Below, piece by piece: positions 63,729 to 64,000 of a stretch of 64,000 bases of DNA. Origin of the DNA: Actinoallomurus sp050942425. GTDB taxonomy: Bacteria; Actinomycetota; Actinomycetes; Streptosporangiales; Streptosporangiaceae. The notes below the pieces were generated by a model that saw only the letters and a program-made list of their open reading frames with translations, was not told where the DNA came from and did not search any database. Both the position numbers and the translations under genes were made by a program. The stretch lies in NCBI RefSeq assembly GCF_050942425.1, contig NZ_CP192063.1, forward strand, positions 5,518,001-5,582,000, given 5' to 3'. Every line of letters begins with the position of its first letter. The stretch's first letter is position 1.

Positions 63729-64000
63729 GCCTCGTCTTCGCCGCCTCGGTCATCACCGCGACGGCACCGGTGCTGTTCGCCGCGCTCGGCGGGCTGCTGT
63801 GCGCGGCGGCCGGAGTGTTCAACATCGCGCTGGAGGGTCAGCTGTTGTGCGGCGCCTTCACCGCCGTGGTGGTCGGCCATGAGACCGGCGACGCCTGGCT
63901 CGGGGTACTGGCCGCCGTCGTGGCGACCGTGCTGTTCGCCGCGCTGCTGTCGGTGCCCACGGTGTCGCTGAACGCCGATCCGATCGTGGTCGCGGTCGGC
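63725..64000 (+). CDS. Nucleoside-type ABC transporter permease 2 (partial, runs off right edge)
   Basis: Only the first 92 codons are in the window. GGLLCAAAGVFNIALEGQLLCGAFTAVVVG is the YufQ-like signature (N-I-x-x-E-G-Q), matching the second permease of BMP transporters. ATG 63725 follows GGGAGG at normal spacing. The rest lies beyond the window. Confidence 0.8.
   Translation, partial: MSLVFAASVITATAPVLFAALGGLLCAAAGVFNIALEGQLLCGAFTAVVVGHETGDAWLGVLAAVVATVLFAALLSVPTVSLNADPIVVAVG

Overview
The window is 64 kb of very GC-rich chromosome, with strong third-position G/C, GTG and TTG starts, ATGA stop-start overlaps and many Tat signals. It reads as a soil actinomycete, most likely of the Streptosporangiales type (Actinomadura/Actinoallomurus-like). 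That placement is an inference from style and gene content, because no rRNA or other marker gene is present. I saw no tRNA, rRNA, CRISPR array or intact insertion sequence.

Layout. (1) 1-6.3 kb: the first codons of an ATPase-type regulator leave the left edge. They are followed by a catabolic cluster: metallo-beta-lactamase-fold hydrolase, carboxylesterase, RidA, an IclR regulator, a phthalate-dioxygenase-reductase-type flavoprotein and a cytochrome P450. (2) 7.3-15.2 kb: seven tightly packed genes on one strand: TCD1 (CU044_2847-type) protein, Mg-chelatase ChlI-like AAA+, ChlD-like vWA protein, CHAT caspase-like protease, VMAP-C protein, MoxR-like AAA+, and a SAV_2336-type vWA-like protein. 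This is an NTP-dependent vWA-MoxR-VMAP type biological conflict system, here with two AAA+/vWA pairs around one protease. It is the most interesting locus. (3) 15.2-35.3 kb: a secreted polysaccharide-degradation locus, probably for pectin or rhamnogalacturonan: solute-binding protein, BNR/sialidase-like protein, GH28, DUF1593, an MGH1/GH63-like glucosidase, an esterase, GH106, GH2 and GH15. Its three divergent intergenic regions share a 14-bp LacI-like operator just downstream of TTGAC-type promoters. (4) 35.3-36.8 kb: a lower-GC scar with pseudogene fragments and two small hypothetical genes. (5) 36.8-50.97 kb: a MalY/PatB aminotransferase with an APC permease and a divergent LysR regulator, an ICMT-like methyltransferase, a second P450, an unusual alpha-glucuronidase-like protein fused to a multi-pass membrane domain, an HNH endonuclease, YihY/BrkB, a gamma-glutamyltransferase-like enzyme and an APH-like kinase. 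(6) 51.0-59.2 kb: a methionine-salvage locus: mtnA-mtnC-mtnB facing mtnK and a ribose-type ABC importer, with mtnD divergent from the importer. (7) 59.2-64 kb: a secreted hypothetical protein and a BMP/nucleoside-type ABC transporter running off the right edge.

How the parts work together. The mtn genes can import 5-methylthioribose, phosphorylate it and convert it to the ketoacid precursor of methionine. The promoter region of mtnD matches that of the BMP transporter over 31 bases (23 identical), so the two are probably co-regulated and the BMP system may bring in a related nucleoside. In the sugar locus nearly all enzymes carry Tat or Sec signals, so breakdown is extracellular. The solute-binding protein has no permease partner in the window. 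All function calls come from reading motifs and context; no database search was run.
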